DNA of 64,000 bases from Pseudomonadota bacterium (GCA_005776585.1 SXOX01000103.1:62001-126000), one strand, 5' to 3'; numbered from the stretch's first letter, positions 52,678-61,273 are shown. A program made the numbers and translations. The notes: generated from the sequence alone by a model not told the origin.

Positions 52678-53021
52678 TGACTCATGGCCCCGAGGTCGTG
52701 GACGTGGGCCCACCCGGCGCTTCTGAGCGCGCGAGCGGCGTGGCCACTGCGATTTCCACTCCGGCAATAGAGAACGACGGGCTTGTCCCTGGGCTCGAGC
52801 TCACTCATGCGGCGATCGAGTTCCTGGACGGGGATGTTGACGGCGCCGGGGAGGTGACCGTCTGCGAACTCCTCTCGCGTGCGCACGTCGATGAGGCGCG
52901 CTCCGGACTCGACAAGTCGCCGCGCGTCAGAGCTGCTGACGTCGCCGCCCCTCCTGAGCACGAGGTAGCCACCCGCGAGTACGATCGCGAGCGCAATACC
53001 GATCTGGGCTGCCGTCGTCAT
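52671..53021 (-). CDS. membrane-anchored rhodanese
   Basis: From ATG 53021 the protein has 116 residues; this ATG has a GGAG at a better distance than ATG 53027. One N-terminal membrane helix (IGIALAIVLAGGYLVL) is followed by a single rhodanese domain with LIDVRTREEF and the active-site loop CRSGNRS. The Cys would carry persulfide sulfur. Its neighbours are a small membrane peptide upstream and the DUF6132 protein downstream, all in the same direction. Confidence 0.9.
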   Translation of the reverse strand: MTTAAQIGIALAIVLAGGYLVLRRGGDVSSSDARRLVESGARLIDVRTREEFADGHLPGAVNIPVQELDRRMSELEPRDKPVVLYCRSGNRSGHAARALRSAGWAHVHDLGAMSQW

Positions 53022-53095
53022 GGGCATTTCTCCGTCTGCTCTCCTTCGTTCTCCCCGTCTTCCTTCCGCACCGACCGGCGCGGAGATGGGACCGT

Positions 53096-53185
53096 TCACG
53101 TCGGCACCCCGAGCTTGGGCAAGAGCCACGTCTGTAGCACGATCCAGACGGCGAGGAAGGAGACGAGACTGAGCCAGCTATCCAT
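53096..53185 (-). CDS. 29-residue single-helix membrane peptide
   Basis: ATG 53185 reads MDSWLSLVSFLAVWIV and ends LLPKLGVPT, a single hydrophobic helix with a short tail, then TGA at 53096-53098. Start overlaps the end of the preceding micro-ORF by 8 bp, and the rhodanese gene starts 74 bp downstream. Position and composition suggest a real membrane micro-protein of the rhodanese cluster. Family unknown to me. Confidence 0.5.
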   Translation of the reverse strand: MDSWLSLVSFLAVWIVLQTWLLPKLGVPT

Positions 53186-53255
53186 GCGGAGTAAGAGCCA
53201 GGCGCCGCAATAAGGGTTCGGCGAAGTTGGCCTCGGTTACCTGTGCGGTCGCCAT
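53178..53255 (-). pseudogene. 25-codon micro-ORF resembling a thioredoxin N-terminus
   Basis: ATG 53255 is preceded by GGAGG with a 5-base gap. It reads MATAQVTEANFAEPLL and ends LALTPHG at a TAG (53178-53180). The start resembles thioredoxin-like proteins (VTEANFxExVL), but nothing follows to form a fold or the CxxC site. It may be a broken thioredoxin gene or a leader peptide for the micro-protein it overlaps. Confidence 0.3.
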
Positions 53256-53298
53256 CGTGGCCTCCATGCCCATGAGGGCCAGGACGGTCGGGCGGGGC

Positions 53299-54132
53299 TC
53301 ACGTTTTCTCGGCGAGAAAGTCCCGCACGGCGACTTTGACCGACGCCCGCACCGGCACTGGCACCTCGACCGACGGACCCGCCGTACGGCAGAGCGCGAG
53401 CGTGCGCTTGAGCGAGTCGCAGGAGCCACGACAGCGACCGCAGGCCAAGAGATGCCGCTCCATCTTGGCGCAGACGTCGGCGGTGATCTCGTCTTCGAGA
53501 TGGCGGGAGAACAGGGAGAGCACGTCGGGGCACGTCCCAGGCGCGACCGACGTCTCAGTCGGGATCCCGAGGAATGGCGCGACGTGCTCTCGCACCGCCA
53601 GCCGCGCGCGATGGAGCCGACTCTTGACGGCAACCGTGCTGATCCCGAGCACCTCGGCGACCTCAGGCGCGGTCAGCCCTTCGACGTCACGCAGGACGAG
53701 CACCTCACGGTACTTGGGATCGAGCGCGCCGATCGCTCGCTCGATGGCGTGTTCGAGCCGCCTCCCGGCGAGCGCCTCGTCGGGGCTCCTCGCCGTGTCC
53801 GCGAGCAGCGCCGCCTCCTGCGCGACGTCCGAGTCGAGCGAGCTCTGCTGTTCCGGGGCGAACTTGCTCCGCCGGCGCTTCTTGATGCAGAAGCTCCGCG
53901 CGATTGAGTAGAGCCAGGTCGAGATCGACGACGTGCCGCGGAAGTCGCGCACGCTCCGAGCCATCGCGAGGAGGGTGTCCTGAAGGACGTCCTTGGCGTC
54001 CTCCGGATCCCGGCACATCCTCATGCCGAACCGGTACACCCGCGCCTGATGGCGCTCGAGCAGCCTTTCGAGCGCCCGGCCGTCTCCCGCCTGAGCGCGT
54101 TCGAGGAGTTGGTGGTCGGCGTGGTCCTGCAT
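53299..54132 (-). CDS. ECF sigma factor with C-terminal zinc-finger (anti-sigma-like) tail
   Basis: The 277-residue protein has sigma-70 region 2 (RVYRFGMRMCRDPEDAKDVL and SISTWLYSIARSF, shown in part) and region 4 (ALDPKYREVLVLRDVEGL, with the HTH VAEVLGISTVAVKSRL). The last 80 residues carry HLLACGRCRGSC, the HxxxCxxC zinc-finger of anti-sigma factors. Sigma and zinc-finger parts in one chain suggest autonomous redox or metal sensing. It is divergent from the TetR/multicopper oxidase genes. Confidence 0.88.
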   Translation of the reverse strand: MQDHADHQLLERAQAGDGRALERLLERHQARVYRFGMRMCRDPEDAKDVLQDTLLAMARSVRDFRGTSSISTWLYSIARSFCIKKRRRSKFAPEQQSSLDSDVAQEAALLADTARSPDEALAGRRLEHAIERAIGALDPKYREVLVLRDVEGLTAPEVAEVLGISTVAVKSRLHRARLAVREHVAPFLGIPTETSVAPGTCPDVLSLFSRHLEDEITADVCAKMERHLLACGRCRGSCDSLKRTLALCRTAGPSVEVPVPVRASVKVAVRDFLAEKT

Positions 54133-54335
54133 CTACTCAGCGAACTTGTCTCACAAGACCCGCAGCCAAACCACCAGGTCCTGAGCCTCTTCGAGTCAGG
54201 TCGATGCGGGCCAAGTTCATCACCCCGTTCCACGCGGCCGCAAGGTCGTTGGGCCGGTCGCGCCAACCAGAGGGGACGAGCGAAACCGACGCGCTGAACC
54301 CCTCCAGCCGAGGTCGGGGCGCCGCGTTGTCATCT

Positions 54336-54367
54336 CTCCCTCGCGCACGAGGGAGTAAGCACTTGCT
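54336..54367. promoter_or_regulatory. hairpin and TetR-type operator-like site
   Basis: A perfect inverted repeat CTCCCTCG-CGCA-CGAGGGAG spans 54336-54355. It is immediately followed and slightly overlapped by AGTAAGCACTTGCT (54354-54367), an imperfect 14-bp palindrome of the kind bound by TetR/AcrR regulators. The ATG of the TetR gene follows at 54377, so autoregulation is likely. The sigma factor gene starts on the other side at 54132. Confidence 0.5.
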
Positions 54368-54376
54368 CTCTTGTGC

Positions 54377-54998
54377 ATGGGAACGCGGCGCCGAGCATCC
54401 GAGGTCCGACAGGTCGAGCTGACCGACGCCGCGCTGCACATCATCGCGACCCAGGGCATCGCCGCCTTGAACACTCGCAGCCTTGCGGCGCAGGTCGGCT
54501 TGTCGACCGGCGCGATCTTCCGGCACTCTGCGTCACTCGAAGCGCTCCTCGACGCCGTGGTTGCCCGTGTCGAAGCCGTCATCGCGTCGACGTACCCACC
54601 GCGGTCGGTCCCACCCCTCGAGCGTCTCGAGCGCTTCATGGAGACGCGAAGCACCGCGGTCGGCGACCAGCTCGGCATCTTGCGCCTCGTCTTATCGGAG
54701 CAGTTCCTTCTCGCCCTCCCGAGGGGCGGCCCCGAGCGCCTGTCCGCGTCCGTGCAGCAGACGCGCGCGTTCGTGCTCGACTGTCTCCGTGAGGCGCTAC
54801 CCGCGGGCGAGGTCCGCGCAGATCTCCCGGTTGAGACGCTCGCACCCATCGTGATGGGCACGGTGCAGATGCTCGCGCTCACTCCCTCGATAGATCGGCA
54901 GCGCGCTGCCGAAGCGCGCAGTCACAGGCAGCCTGATCGCGCTCCTCCGTTCGCCCGCTGTCGCTCGTGCGTCGAGCCGCGAGCGGGCGACTCGGTAA
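54377..54998 (+). pseudogene. TetR-family regulator with a frameshift near its end
   Basis: ATG 54377 begins MGTRRRASEVRQVEL, and the TetR HTH reads AALNTRSLAAQVGLSTGAIFRHSASLEALL (in two halves of the usual motif). The ligand domain runs normally to MLALTPSIDRQRAAEAR. After about 54921 the original frame gives Arg/His/Pro-rich nonsense, while the neighbouring frame gives the sensible ending VTGSLIALLRSPAVARASS and then TAA at 54996-54998. One inserted base, probably an A near 54921, explains this. As sequenced, the gene reads through in frame into the multicopper oxidase gene. Confidence 0.8.
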
Positions 54999-55051
54999 CA
55001 GTGAATCCATTTCAGCATCCGTGGCTCTCACCGCTCGGCAAGGAGGCCCTC

Positions 55052-56623
55052 ATGACTGAAATCGATCGGCGCAGTTTCCTCGAGTTCTGTGCCGCCGCTG
55101 GCGGTAGCCTGCTCTTGTCTCCCCTGACAGGATGCGGCCGAAGCCGTCCGGACCAGGCGACACCCCAGGGAGGCGAGCTGCTGCCAGTGCCGCTACTCCT
55201 GGAGGGTGAGTTGGTCGAGGGCGTCCGCTCGTTCCGCCTCGAGGTGCAGCCGGGCTCGATGGAGTGGGTCGCTACCGCTCCGACGGCGACCTACGGCATC
55301 AATGGCCCGTACCTTGGTCCGACGCTGCGATTTCGCCGCGGCGAGCGGGTCCGTCTCGAGGTGAAGAACTCACTTGAAGAGATGACGACACTTCACTGGC
55401 ATGGCATGCAGCTACCCGCCAAGAGCGACGGCGGTCCCTACCAGACGATCGCGCCTGGGGCGACGTGGGTCAGCGAGTACGACGTGATCCAGCGACCGAT
55501 GACCGCTTGGTATCACCCGCACCAAATGCACGCGACCGCTCGCCAGGTTTACATGGGTATGGCGGGCATGATCCGCGTCGAAGATCCGGCGGAGCTGACG
55601 ATCGATCTACCCTCGACCTACGGTGTCGATGATCTTCCGCTCGTGATCCAGGATCGCCGCCTTTTCACAGACGGAACCCATCCCTACTCGACGGGAGCGA
55701 CACTCGCCATGCGTGAGGGCAGGGCGGGGCTCAAGGGCGACACGATGCTCGTCAACGGCGCCGTGCGGCCCCGTGCAGTCGTCCCGAGAGGGGTGGTCCG
55801 GCTCCGTCTCGTCAACGGCTCCAACGCGCGCAACTACAACCTCGGCTTGGCGGACGGTCGACCGTTTCAACACATCGCCAGCGACGGCGGACTGCTCGGC
55901 GCGCCTGTCAACACAACCCGGGTGCTCCTTGGGCCAGGAGAGCGCGCCGAGCTCCTGGTCGACTTCACTCGCGACGAACCGGGCGCGAAGGTCGCGTTGC
56001 AGAGTTTCTCTGGTGAGGTGTTTGCCGCGTTGTTCACCGGCATGATGGGCGCGAACCTGGCCGATACGCGGGACCGGGATACGTTCGACGTGATGAGCTT
56101 TGAGGTCGGTGCCGCTCCGTCCCGTGCGATCGTGCCGCCCTCGGCGTTCACCCCGATCGAACGGATGGCAGCCACTGAAGCGGTGCGGACGCGCGAGCTC
56201 GTGCTGTCGATGTCCATGGGCGGCGGCGGTATGGGCGCTGGCGGCGGCGGCATGGGCCGCATGGGCGGCGTGCTCATCAACGGCGCGAGCATGATGAGCC
56301 TGACCGATGTCCCCGCAGCGATCGACTTCCGGATTCCCGTCGGTGACAGCGAGCTATGGGTGGTTACCAACGACTCGGACATGGCCCATCCGCTCCACAT
56401 CCACCACCGCCACTTCCAAATTGTCGATATCGATGGCGGGCCCCCGCCCGCGGCTCTGGCGGGCTGGAAAGACACGGTGCTCATCCGGCCCCGGCAAGTC
56501 GTCCGGCTCCTGCTCAAGTTCGAGGGCACGGCCGACAGTACATTTCCGTACATGTTCCACTGTCATATCCTCGAGCACGAGGACCGTGGCATGATGGGGC
56601 GGTTCTTCCTCGTCGCTCCTTAG
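55052..56623 (+). CDS. Tat-exported multicopper oxidase
   Basis: ATG 55052 follows a strong AAGGAGG (55040-55046), so it has its own translation start although it is in frame with the TetR reading. The 523-residue protein begins with a twin-arginine signal (DRRSFLEF) that ends LTGC, a possible lipobox. All copper ligand motifs are present: HWHGMQ, WYHPHQM, HPLHIHHRHF and HCHILEHEDRGMM, so type 1, 2 and 3 sites should be filled. A Gly/Met-rich stretch (MGGGGMGAGGG) near residue 395 is a likely copper-binding insert. It probably oxidises Cu(I) or phenolic substrates in the envelope, under control of the TetR gene. Confidence 0.9.
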   Translation: MTEIDRRSFLEFCAAAGGSLLLSPLTGCGRSRPDQATPQGGELLPVPLLLEGELVEGVRSFRLEVQPGSMEWVATAPTATYGINGPYLGPTLRFRRGERVRLEVKNSLEEMTTLHWHGMQLPAKSDGGPYQTIAPGATWVSEYDVIQRPMTAWYHPHQMHATARQVYMGMAGMIRVEDPAELTIDLPSTYGVDDLPLVIQDRRLFTDGTHPYSTGATLAMREGRAGLKGDTMLVNGAVRPRAVVPRGVVRLRLVNGSNARNYNLGLADGRPFQHIASDGGLLGAPVNTTRVLLGPGERAELLVDFTRDEPGAKVALQSFSGEVFAALFTGMMGANLADTRDRDTFDVMSFEVGAAPSRAIVPPSAFTPIERMAATEAVRTRELVLSMSMGGGGMGAGGGGMGRMGGVLINGASMMSLTDVPAAIDFRIPVGDSELWVVTNDSDMAHPLHIHHRHFQIVDIDGGPPPAALAGWKDTVLIRPRQVVRLLLKFEGTADSTFPYMFHCHILEHEDRGMMGRFFLVAP

Positions 56624-56700
56624 CTGCCAGGAAGCGACCGCCGGATGGCGGAGGCGACACCGGACCGAGCCGCCGACGATCCGCGGGGATGAGCCTGCGG

Positions 56701-56733
56701 CCGCTCGCGGTCGGGGTCGTGCTCGCCTGACCC
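56701..56733. repeat. right copy of a 33-bp imperfect direct repeat
   Basis: This copy matches 52355-52387 (the phytol kinase gene end) at 29 of 33 positions, and reads PLAVGVVLA-stop where the gene end reads PLAVWAVLA-stop. There is no gene in which it sits. It is preceded at 56638-56651 by a small hairpin (CCGCC-GGAT-GGCGG) just after the multicopper oxidase stop. Confidence 0.45.
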
Positions 56734-56739
56734 GGCCGG

Positions 56740-57186
56740 TCAGAGTTCGATCAGGTCCGTGTGGCCAAAGCCGCGCGTGTAGTCGATGACACTCAGCACG
56801 CGCGGTCGAATCTCGATGACGACCATGTGCTCCCGCACCTCGGCGGTCATGCCGCCCACCCACGGAAAGCGATGGGCGAGGCAGGCGTAGCCGTGCTCGA
56901 TGCGCGCCGGTGAGGTCAGGACCTCTGCGTGCGCGGCCATCGAGAGGCCCTGGAGGCGCGACAGGTCGGGCTCGTCGTGGTCCACGGTCACCGACACGCG
57001 ACGGTCGTGCCGGATGTTGCCGACCTTCTGCGCCGTGGCGTGCGTCGTGGCATACAGGGTCAGGCCGTCGTGGGCGAAGGCCAAGGTCGTCGCCTGCGGC
57101 CAGCCATCGGGGCGCAGCGTCGCGAGCGTGAGGACGCGGTGCTGCTCGAGCAGCGCCTGCGCCAGCTGAAGTACGTCGGTGTTCAT
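56740..57186 (-). CDS. pyridoxamine-5'-phosphate oxidase-like flavin-binding protein
   Basis: From ATG 57186, chosen because GGAGG lies 8 bases upstream, the protein has 148 residues; ATG 57192 is too close to that site. The split-barrel motifs VLTLATLRPDGWPQATTLAF (in part), LYATTHATAQKVGNI and RVSVTVDHDEPD are those of the family that binds FMN or F420. Substrate unknown. It is the downstream partner of the UbiA gene (33-bp gap). Confidence 0.85.
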   Translation of the reverse strand: MNTDVLQLAQALLEQHRVLTLATLRPDGWPQATTLAFAHDGLTLYATTHATAQKVGNIRHDRRVSVTVDHDEPDLSRLQGLSMAAHAEVLTSPARIEHGYACLAHRFPWVGGMTAEVREHMVVIEIRPRVLSVIDYTRGFGHTDLIEL

Positions 57187-57219
57187 GGTCATGACCTCCT
57201 CGAAGACGTTGCCGGTTCG

Positions 57220-58140
57220 CTACGGCGCCAGCACGAGCCCGAGGCCCGCGCCGAGCGCCATCAGTACGAAGGAGACGAGCGTGAGTCCTTGCGCGGGGAC
57301 GATCTCGCGCGTGTCCTCCGGGGCCCGCAGCAGGCGCCTCGCCGCCACGATCGCTGGCGGCAAGCCCACGAGGCCGAGCCATACGAGCCACGGAAACCCG
57401 ATCAACGGCAGCAGCAGCAGCCCGAGCCAGGCGCATGCCACCAGCACCGCGAACACGGGGGCCGCGCGCGCTCGCCCGAGTCGCACGACCCAGGTGCGCT
57501 TCCCGGCGCTTCGATCGGCGCAGTAGTCGGGGAACTCGTTCACCCACAGAAACGCCCCCGTGGCGATGCCGAGCGGCACGCCCAGGAGGGCGACCTCCCA
57601 CGGCAGCGTCTGGCGCTGGACGAGGTAGGTGCCGCACAGGATGAGCGGGCCGTAGGTGACGGCGACCGCGAGCTCACCCAGCCCGCGGTAGGAGAGCTGG
57701 AGCGGCGGCGCGTGGTAGCTCCAGGCGAGCGCCACGCCGACAAGGCCGAGCCAGAGGACGGCCGGCTCGCGGAGCACGACGATCGCCAGGCCGAGCGCGG
57801 CGCCGAGCGCGTAGAAGACCGCCGCGATGCGGAACGTCTCGCGTCGGGTGAGCAGGCCGTCGACCAGTACGCGCTTTCCACCGGAAAACGGGCTGCGGTC
57901 CTCCGGCTGCACCGCCAGGTCGGTGCCGGAGTCGAAGTCGAACACCTCGCCCGACGCGTTCTTCGCGGCCTCGATGCAGAACGTGGCCAGGACGGTCAGA
58001 GTGAGCCAGAGCCCGCTCAGGCTCCCGTCGCGGGCCGCGGCGCACGCGCCGAGCAGCATCGCCGCGACCGAGGCCAGCGTGATTTTCGGGTCCGCGACCC
58101 GCCAAACCCCGAGAAGCCGCCGTTGGATGAGCGCGTCCAT
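57220..58140 (-). CDS. UbiA-family prenyltransferase
   Basis: The 306-residue protein has eight to nine membrane helices. The two Asp-rich motifs are NASGEVFDFDSGTD (about 60-75) and NEFPDYCADRSAGKR (about 195-210), which bind the Mg-diphosphate of the prenyl donor. It most resembles MenA/1,4-dihydroxy-2-naphthoate-type members but could attach a prenyl chain to another acceptor. Its direct neighbour is the flavin-binding protein gene. Possible functional link to the CrtI-like and isoprenoid kinase-like genes near 50-52 kb. Confidence 0.85.
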   Translation of the reverse strand: MDALIQRRLLGVWRVADPKITLASVAAMLLGACAAARDGSLSGLWLTLTVLATFCIEAAKNASGEVFDFDSGTDLAVQPEDRSPFSGGKRVLVDGLLTRRETFRIAAVFYALGAALGLAIVVLREPAVLWLGLVGVALAWSYHAPPLQLSYRGLGELAVAVTYGPLILCGTYLVQRQTLPWEVALLGVPLGIATGAFLWVNEFPDYCADRSAGKRTWVVRLGRARAAPVFAVLVACAWLGLLLLPLIGFPWLVWLGLVGLPPAIVAARRLLRAPEDTREIVPAQGLTLVSFVLMALGAGLGLVLAP

Positions 58141-58212
58141 GCCCCGACCGGACGCAAGTTCGAGGCCAAGCCGCGATTGGGGCGAAGTGGCCCGAGCTCA
58201 GTTGCTAACACA

Positions 58213-61062
58213 TCAGTTGTAGCTGCAGTCGTACCACTGGTACTGCGGGAGCCACAGGCACACGCCTTGGTAGCCCCAGCTATCGATCGAGCACGTCAGC
58301 GACGTGAGCGCTCCGGCCTCGCACCAGACGACGGTATGGCTGCCCCAGCACACGCCCTTGTAGTCGATGTTGCCGCACGGGGTGCACCGGTTCTGCGTGC
58401 TGGACGGAAGGTCCGGGTTCACGATCGACTGGCAGCGCCCCAACGCCATGCACGCGGGCGTGGCCGATTGGCAGAAGTCCCCAGGGCAGCTCCCGCAGGA
58501 CTTGCCGCAGCCGTCGTCCCCGCAGTCCTTGTTGAGGCACGATGGGATCGCCGAGTTGAGCGGCTGGCAGTCCTGGGCGTCCGGCGTGCCGTCGTTGTCA
58601 TCGTCGGAGTCGAGGCAGTCCTTGGTGCCATCGCCGTCGGTGTCCGGCATGCCCTCGTCGGCTGTGGTGTTACAGTTGTCGTCCTTGCCGTTGCAGATCT
58701 CGGGCGCCACAGGGCTGATGGAGCCCGTGCCGTCGTTGCAGTCGCCTTGCACCACGGCGGAGAATGGTGCGATCGCTTGGCACTTGCACACCGAAGCTCC
58801 GCCATTGGCCCCGAAGCCGTCGCCGTCGTTGTCGACGAAAAACAATGTACAATTTGTGGGTGAGCCTTCATCCACGAGGGTGTTGCAGTTGTTGTCGGCG
58901 CCGTCGCAGAGCTCCGCGGCCACGGGGCTCGTCGTGGAGGTGGAGTCGTCGCAGTCGCCCGTCTGCGTCGCCGAGTAGGGCGAGGACGGCAGGCACAGGC
59001 ACTTCGTGAGCCCCTGGACGCCCCACGTGTCGCCATCGACGTCACGGAAGAACGTCTTGCAGAAGAGCGCGCCCTCCTCGTCGACCTCCATGTTGCAGTT
59101 CTCGTCCTTGCCGCCGCAGGTCTCGGTGCCCCCGGGGTTGGTCGTGATCACGAGGTCGTCACAGTCGCCGCCCTTGGCCGTCGGGTGATCGACCGTGGGC
59201 GTACACTGGCAGAGCTCGCTCCCCGGCAGACCGAAGGTGTCCTTGTCCTGGTCGGTGTAATAGACCGTGCAGCCCAACGCGCCGAGCTCATCTGCCGTGG
59301 TGTCGCAGTCGTTGTCGATGCCGTCGCAGACCTCGGGCGCCAGCGGGTTGCTGGCCGTGCTCCCGTCGTTGCAGTCGCCGCTCTGGATGGCCGTGTAGTC
59401 CCCCGACGGCACACAGAGGCACTGCGAGAGCTTGCTCTGCCCGAACGTATCTTTGTCTGCGTCCAGGTAAAACACCGCGCAGCCCTTCGCGTCGACCTCA
59501 TCGGTCTGCCCATCGCAGTCGTCGTCTTTGACGTTGCACAGCTCCGCTGCGGTGTGGCTCGCGGTCGCATCCAGCGGCGCGCAGTCGACCACGTCCGGAT
59601 CCAGATCCCCGTCGTCGTCGTCGTCGCACACGTTGCCGACCCCGTCCTGGTCGGAGTCGAGCTGATCGGCGTTCTTCACTTTGGGACAGTTATCCCCGGC
59701 GTCGGGCACGCCGTCGCCGTCTTTGTCGCCGCTGCACTCGTCGCCGATCCCGTTCTGGTCGAGATCCGCCTGATCGGCGTTGGCGTCGATGGGGCAGTTG
59801 TCCTTGTCGTTGTCGACGCCGTCGCCGTCCTTGTCCGAATCGCACGCGTCGCCCTGGCCGTCGAGGTCGAGGTCGTCCTGCGAGGTGTTCTGCACCAGCG
59901 GGCAGTTGTCTTTCTCGTCGCCGATGGTGTCCGCATCGTCATCGGGGTCGCACACGTCGCCCTTGCCGTCGAGGTCGTGGTCCTCCTGGCCCGTGTTGGC
60001 CTGCACAGGGCAGTTGTCGGGCACGTCCAGGATGGTGTCGTTGTCGTCGTCCTCGTCGACGCAGTCCGCCGTGCTGTCCTGATCGGTGTCGTCGAAGCTC
60101 TCGTCGGCCTTGCCGTCACAGTTCTGATCCTTGCCATCACACAGCTCGGCCTCGGGCTCCTGGCCCTTGCAGCCGGCGGTCGCGCCGTCGCACGTGGACG
60201 TTCCGGGACACGCGCCGTGGTCGTTTTTCACCTCGCACGGCTTGCCGACCGTGTCCTCGTCATTGCTGCCGTCGCAGTCGTCGTCCATGCCGTTGCAGAG
60301 CTCCGCCACCGGCACCTTGGCATCGCAGGCGGAGAGGCCGTCCTTGCCGCAACCACGCTTGCCCTTGCACTGGCCGGCAGCGTTGGTCGTCGCGCAGTGG
60401 GTGGCGGAGCCGAGCTGCTTGCCCTCCACGTCGCAGGGGCACTCGCCCTTGCTCTCGAGCCGCGTGCAGACCGTGCCATCGCAGGCATAGTCGGGCGGGC
60501 AGTCCGCCGCGACCTTGCACGGCGTGGCGCAGAAGTGCCCCGCGTCCCCCATGGCGTGGCAGGTCGAGCCCTTGGTCGGGCAGTCACCGGCGCTGAGGCA
60601 GGGTCGGCACAGCCCGCGCCAGCGGGGCAGGCAGATGAAGATCGTGTCCGTCGACGTGGTCTGGACCTGCGAGCACTGCCACCCGTCGGGGCACTTCTCC
60701 ACGCACAGGACCGAACAGACCTTGTCGCCGTCCGGGCCGTCGATGCAGAAGCCGCTGTCGCAGTCCTCGCTCGACGTGCACTTCTCAAAGACGGGAGGCA
60801 CCTCCGTGCCGAGATCGGCGCCCGCGTCCGGCACGTCGCCGGCGCCCGGCCCCGGCGTGCCCAGGTCCAGGCTCGTGTCGGTCGGCTTGCCCGCGTCGGC
60901 CTTGCCCGTGTCCGGCAGCAGTGACGGCAAGTCGCTCTTGCCGACCCCTTCGCCGAGAGCGTCCTTGCCGCTCCCGCCCGCCGCCGAGGGTCCGCTCGTG
61001 CACCCGGCGCACCCCCAGATCACCATCATCGCCCACAGCGCGCTCAGGTTGGCCCGTCCCAT
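58213..61062 (-). CDS. large Cys-rich surface lipoprotein with calcium-binding repeats (MopE-like)
   Basis: The 949-residue protein starts at ATG 61062 with a signal peptide ending in WGCAGC. An Asp/Pro-rich linker and Cys-rich modules follow (CSSEDCDSGFC-type). Around residues 257-320 and again about 497-800 there are MopE-type repeats of the CDGxDNDCD form. Between about 347 and 474 lie thrombospondin type 3-like Asp-rich repeats (DNCPxxxNxxQxDxDxDGxGDxCD). A Cys-rich terminal domain closes the protein. Calcium-dependent stiffening and surface location are expected for the repeats. No clear catalytic site. Confidence 0.88.
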   Translation of the reverse strand: MGRANLSALWAMMVIWGCAGCTSGPSAAGGSGKDALGEGVGKSDLPSLLPDTGKADAGKPTDTSLDLGTPGPGAGDVPDAGADLGTEVPPVFEKCTSSEDCDSGFCIDGPDGDKVCSVLCVEKCPDGWQCSQVQTTSTDTIFICLPRWRGLCRPCLSAGDCPTKGSTCHAMGDAGHFCATPCKVAADCPPDYACDGTVCTRLESKGECPCDVEGKQLGSATHCATTNAAGQCKGKRGCGKDGLSACDAKVPVAELCNGMDDDCDGSNDEDTVGKPCEVKNDHGACPGTSTCDGATAGCKGQEPEAELCDGKDQNCDGKADESFDDTDQDSTADCVDEDDDNDTILDVPDNCPVQANTGQEDHDLDGKGDVCDPDDDADTIGDEKDNCPLVQNTSQDDLDLDGQGDACDSDKDGDGVDNDKDNCPIDANADQADLDQNGIGDECSGDKDGDGVPDAGDNCPKVKNADQLDSDQDGVGNVCDDDDDGDLDPDVVDCAPLDATASHTAAELCNVKDDDCDGQTDEVDAKGCAVFYLDADKDTFGQSKLSQCLCVPSGDYTAIQSGDCNDGSTASNPLAPEVCDGIDNDCDTTADELGALGCTVYYTDQDKDTFGLPGSELCQCTPTVDHPTAKGGDCDDLVITTNPGGTETCGGKDENCNMEVDEEGALFCKTFFRDVDGDTWGVQGLTKCLCLPSSPYSATQTGDCDDSTSTTSPVAAELCDGADNNCNTLVDEGSPTNCTLFFVDNDGDGFGANGGASVCKCQAIAPFSAVVQGDCNDGTGSISPVAPEICNGKDDNCNTTADEGMPDTDGDGTKDCLDSDDDNDGTPDAQDCQPLNSAIPSCLNKDCGDDGCGKSCGSCPGDFCQSATPACMALGRCQSIVNPDLPSSTQNRCTPCGNIDYKGVCWGSHTVVWCEAGALTSLTCSIDSWGYQGVCLWLPQYQWYDCSYN

Positions 61063-61273
61063 GGCGATCAGGGTACGGTGAACGTGCCTGAAAACGCAAA
61101 GGATTTCCGTTGGACGGCTCGCGCTCCAGGAATCGACGGCCCGGTGCGAATCTGAGACGCTGGAAGTCCGTCAAAGGTCGGCGCGTGCGTTCGGGCCCAG
61201 AGGTTGCGACCCGACCGCGCCTCTGACAACGTACCGAGTCGAAGCAGCGGCCCGACGCCGCGGGAGGTCCAGG

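Noticed and set aside
54371-56623. A true TetR-multicopper oxidase fusion protein
   Set aside because: The neighbouring frame gives a normal TetR ending with its own stop, and the oxidase has a strong ribosome-binding site and Tat signal of its own.
50256-58140. Archaeal-type ether lipid synthesis (geranylgeranyl reductase, CDP-archaeol synthase, UbiA)
   Set aside because: The oxidoreductase looks CrtI-like rather than a geranylgeranyl reductase, and no glycerol-1-phosphate gene is present. It remains only a remote option.
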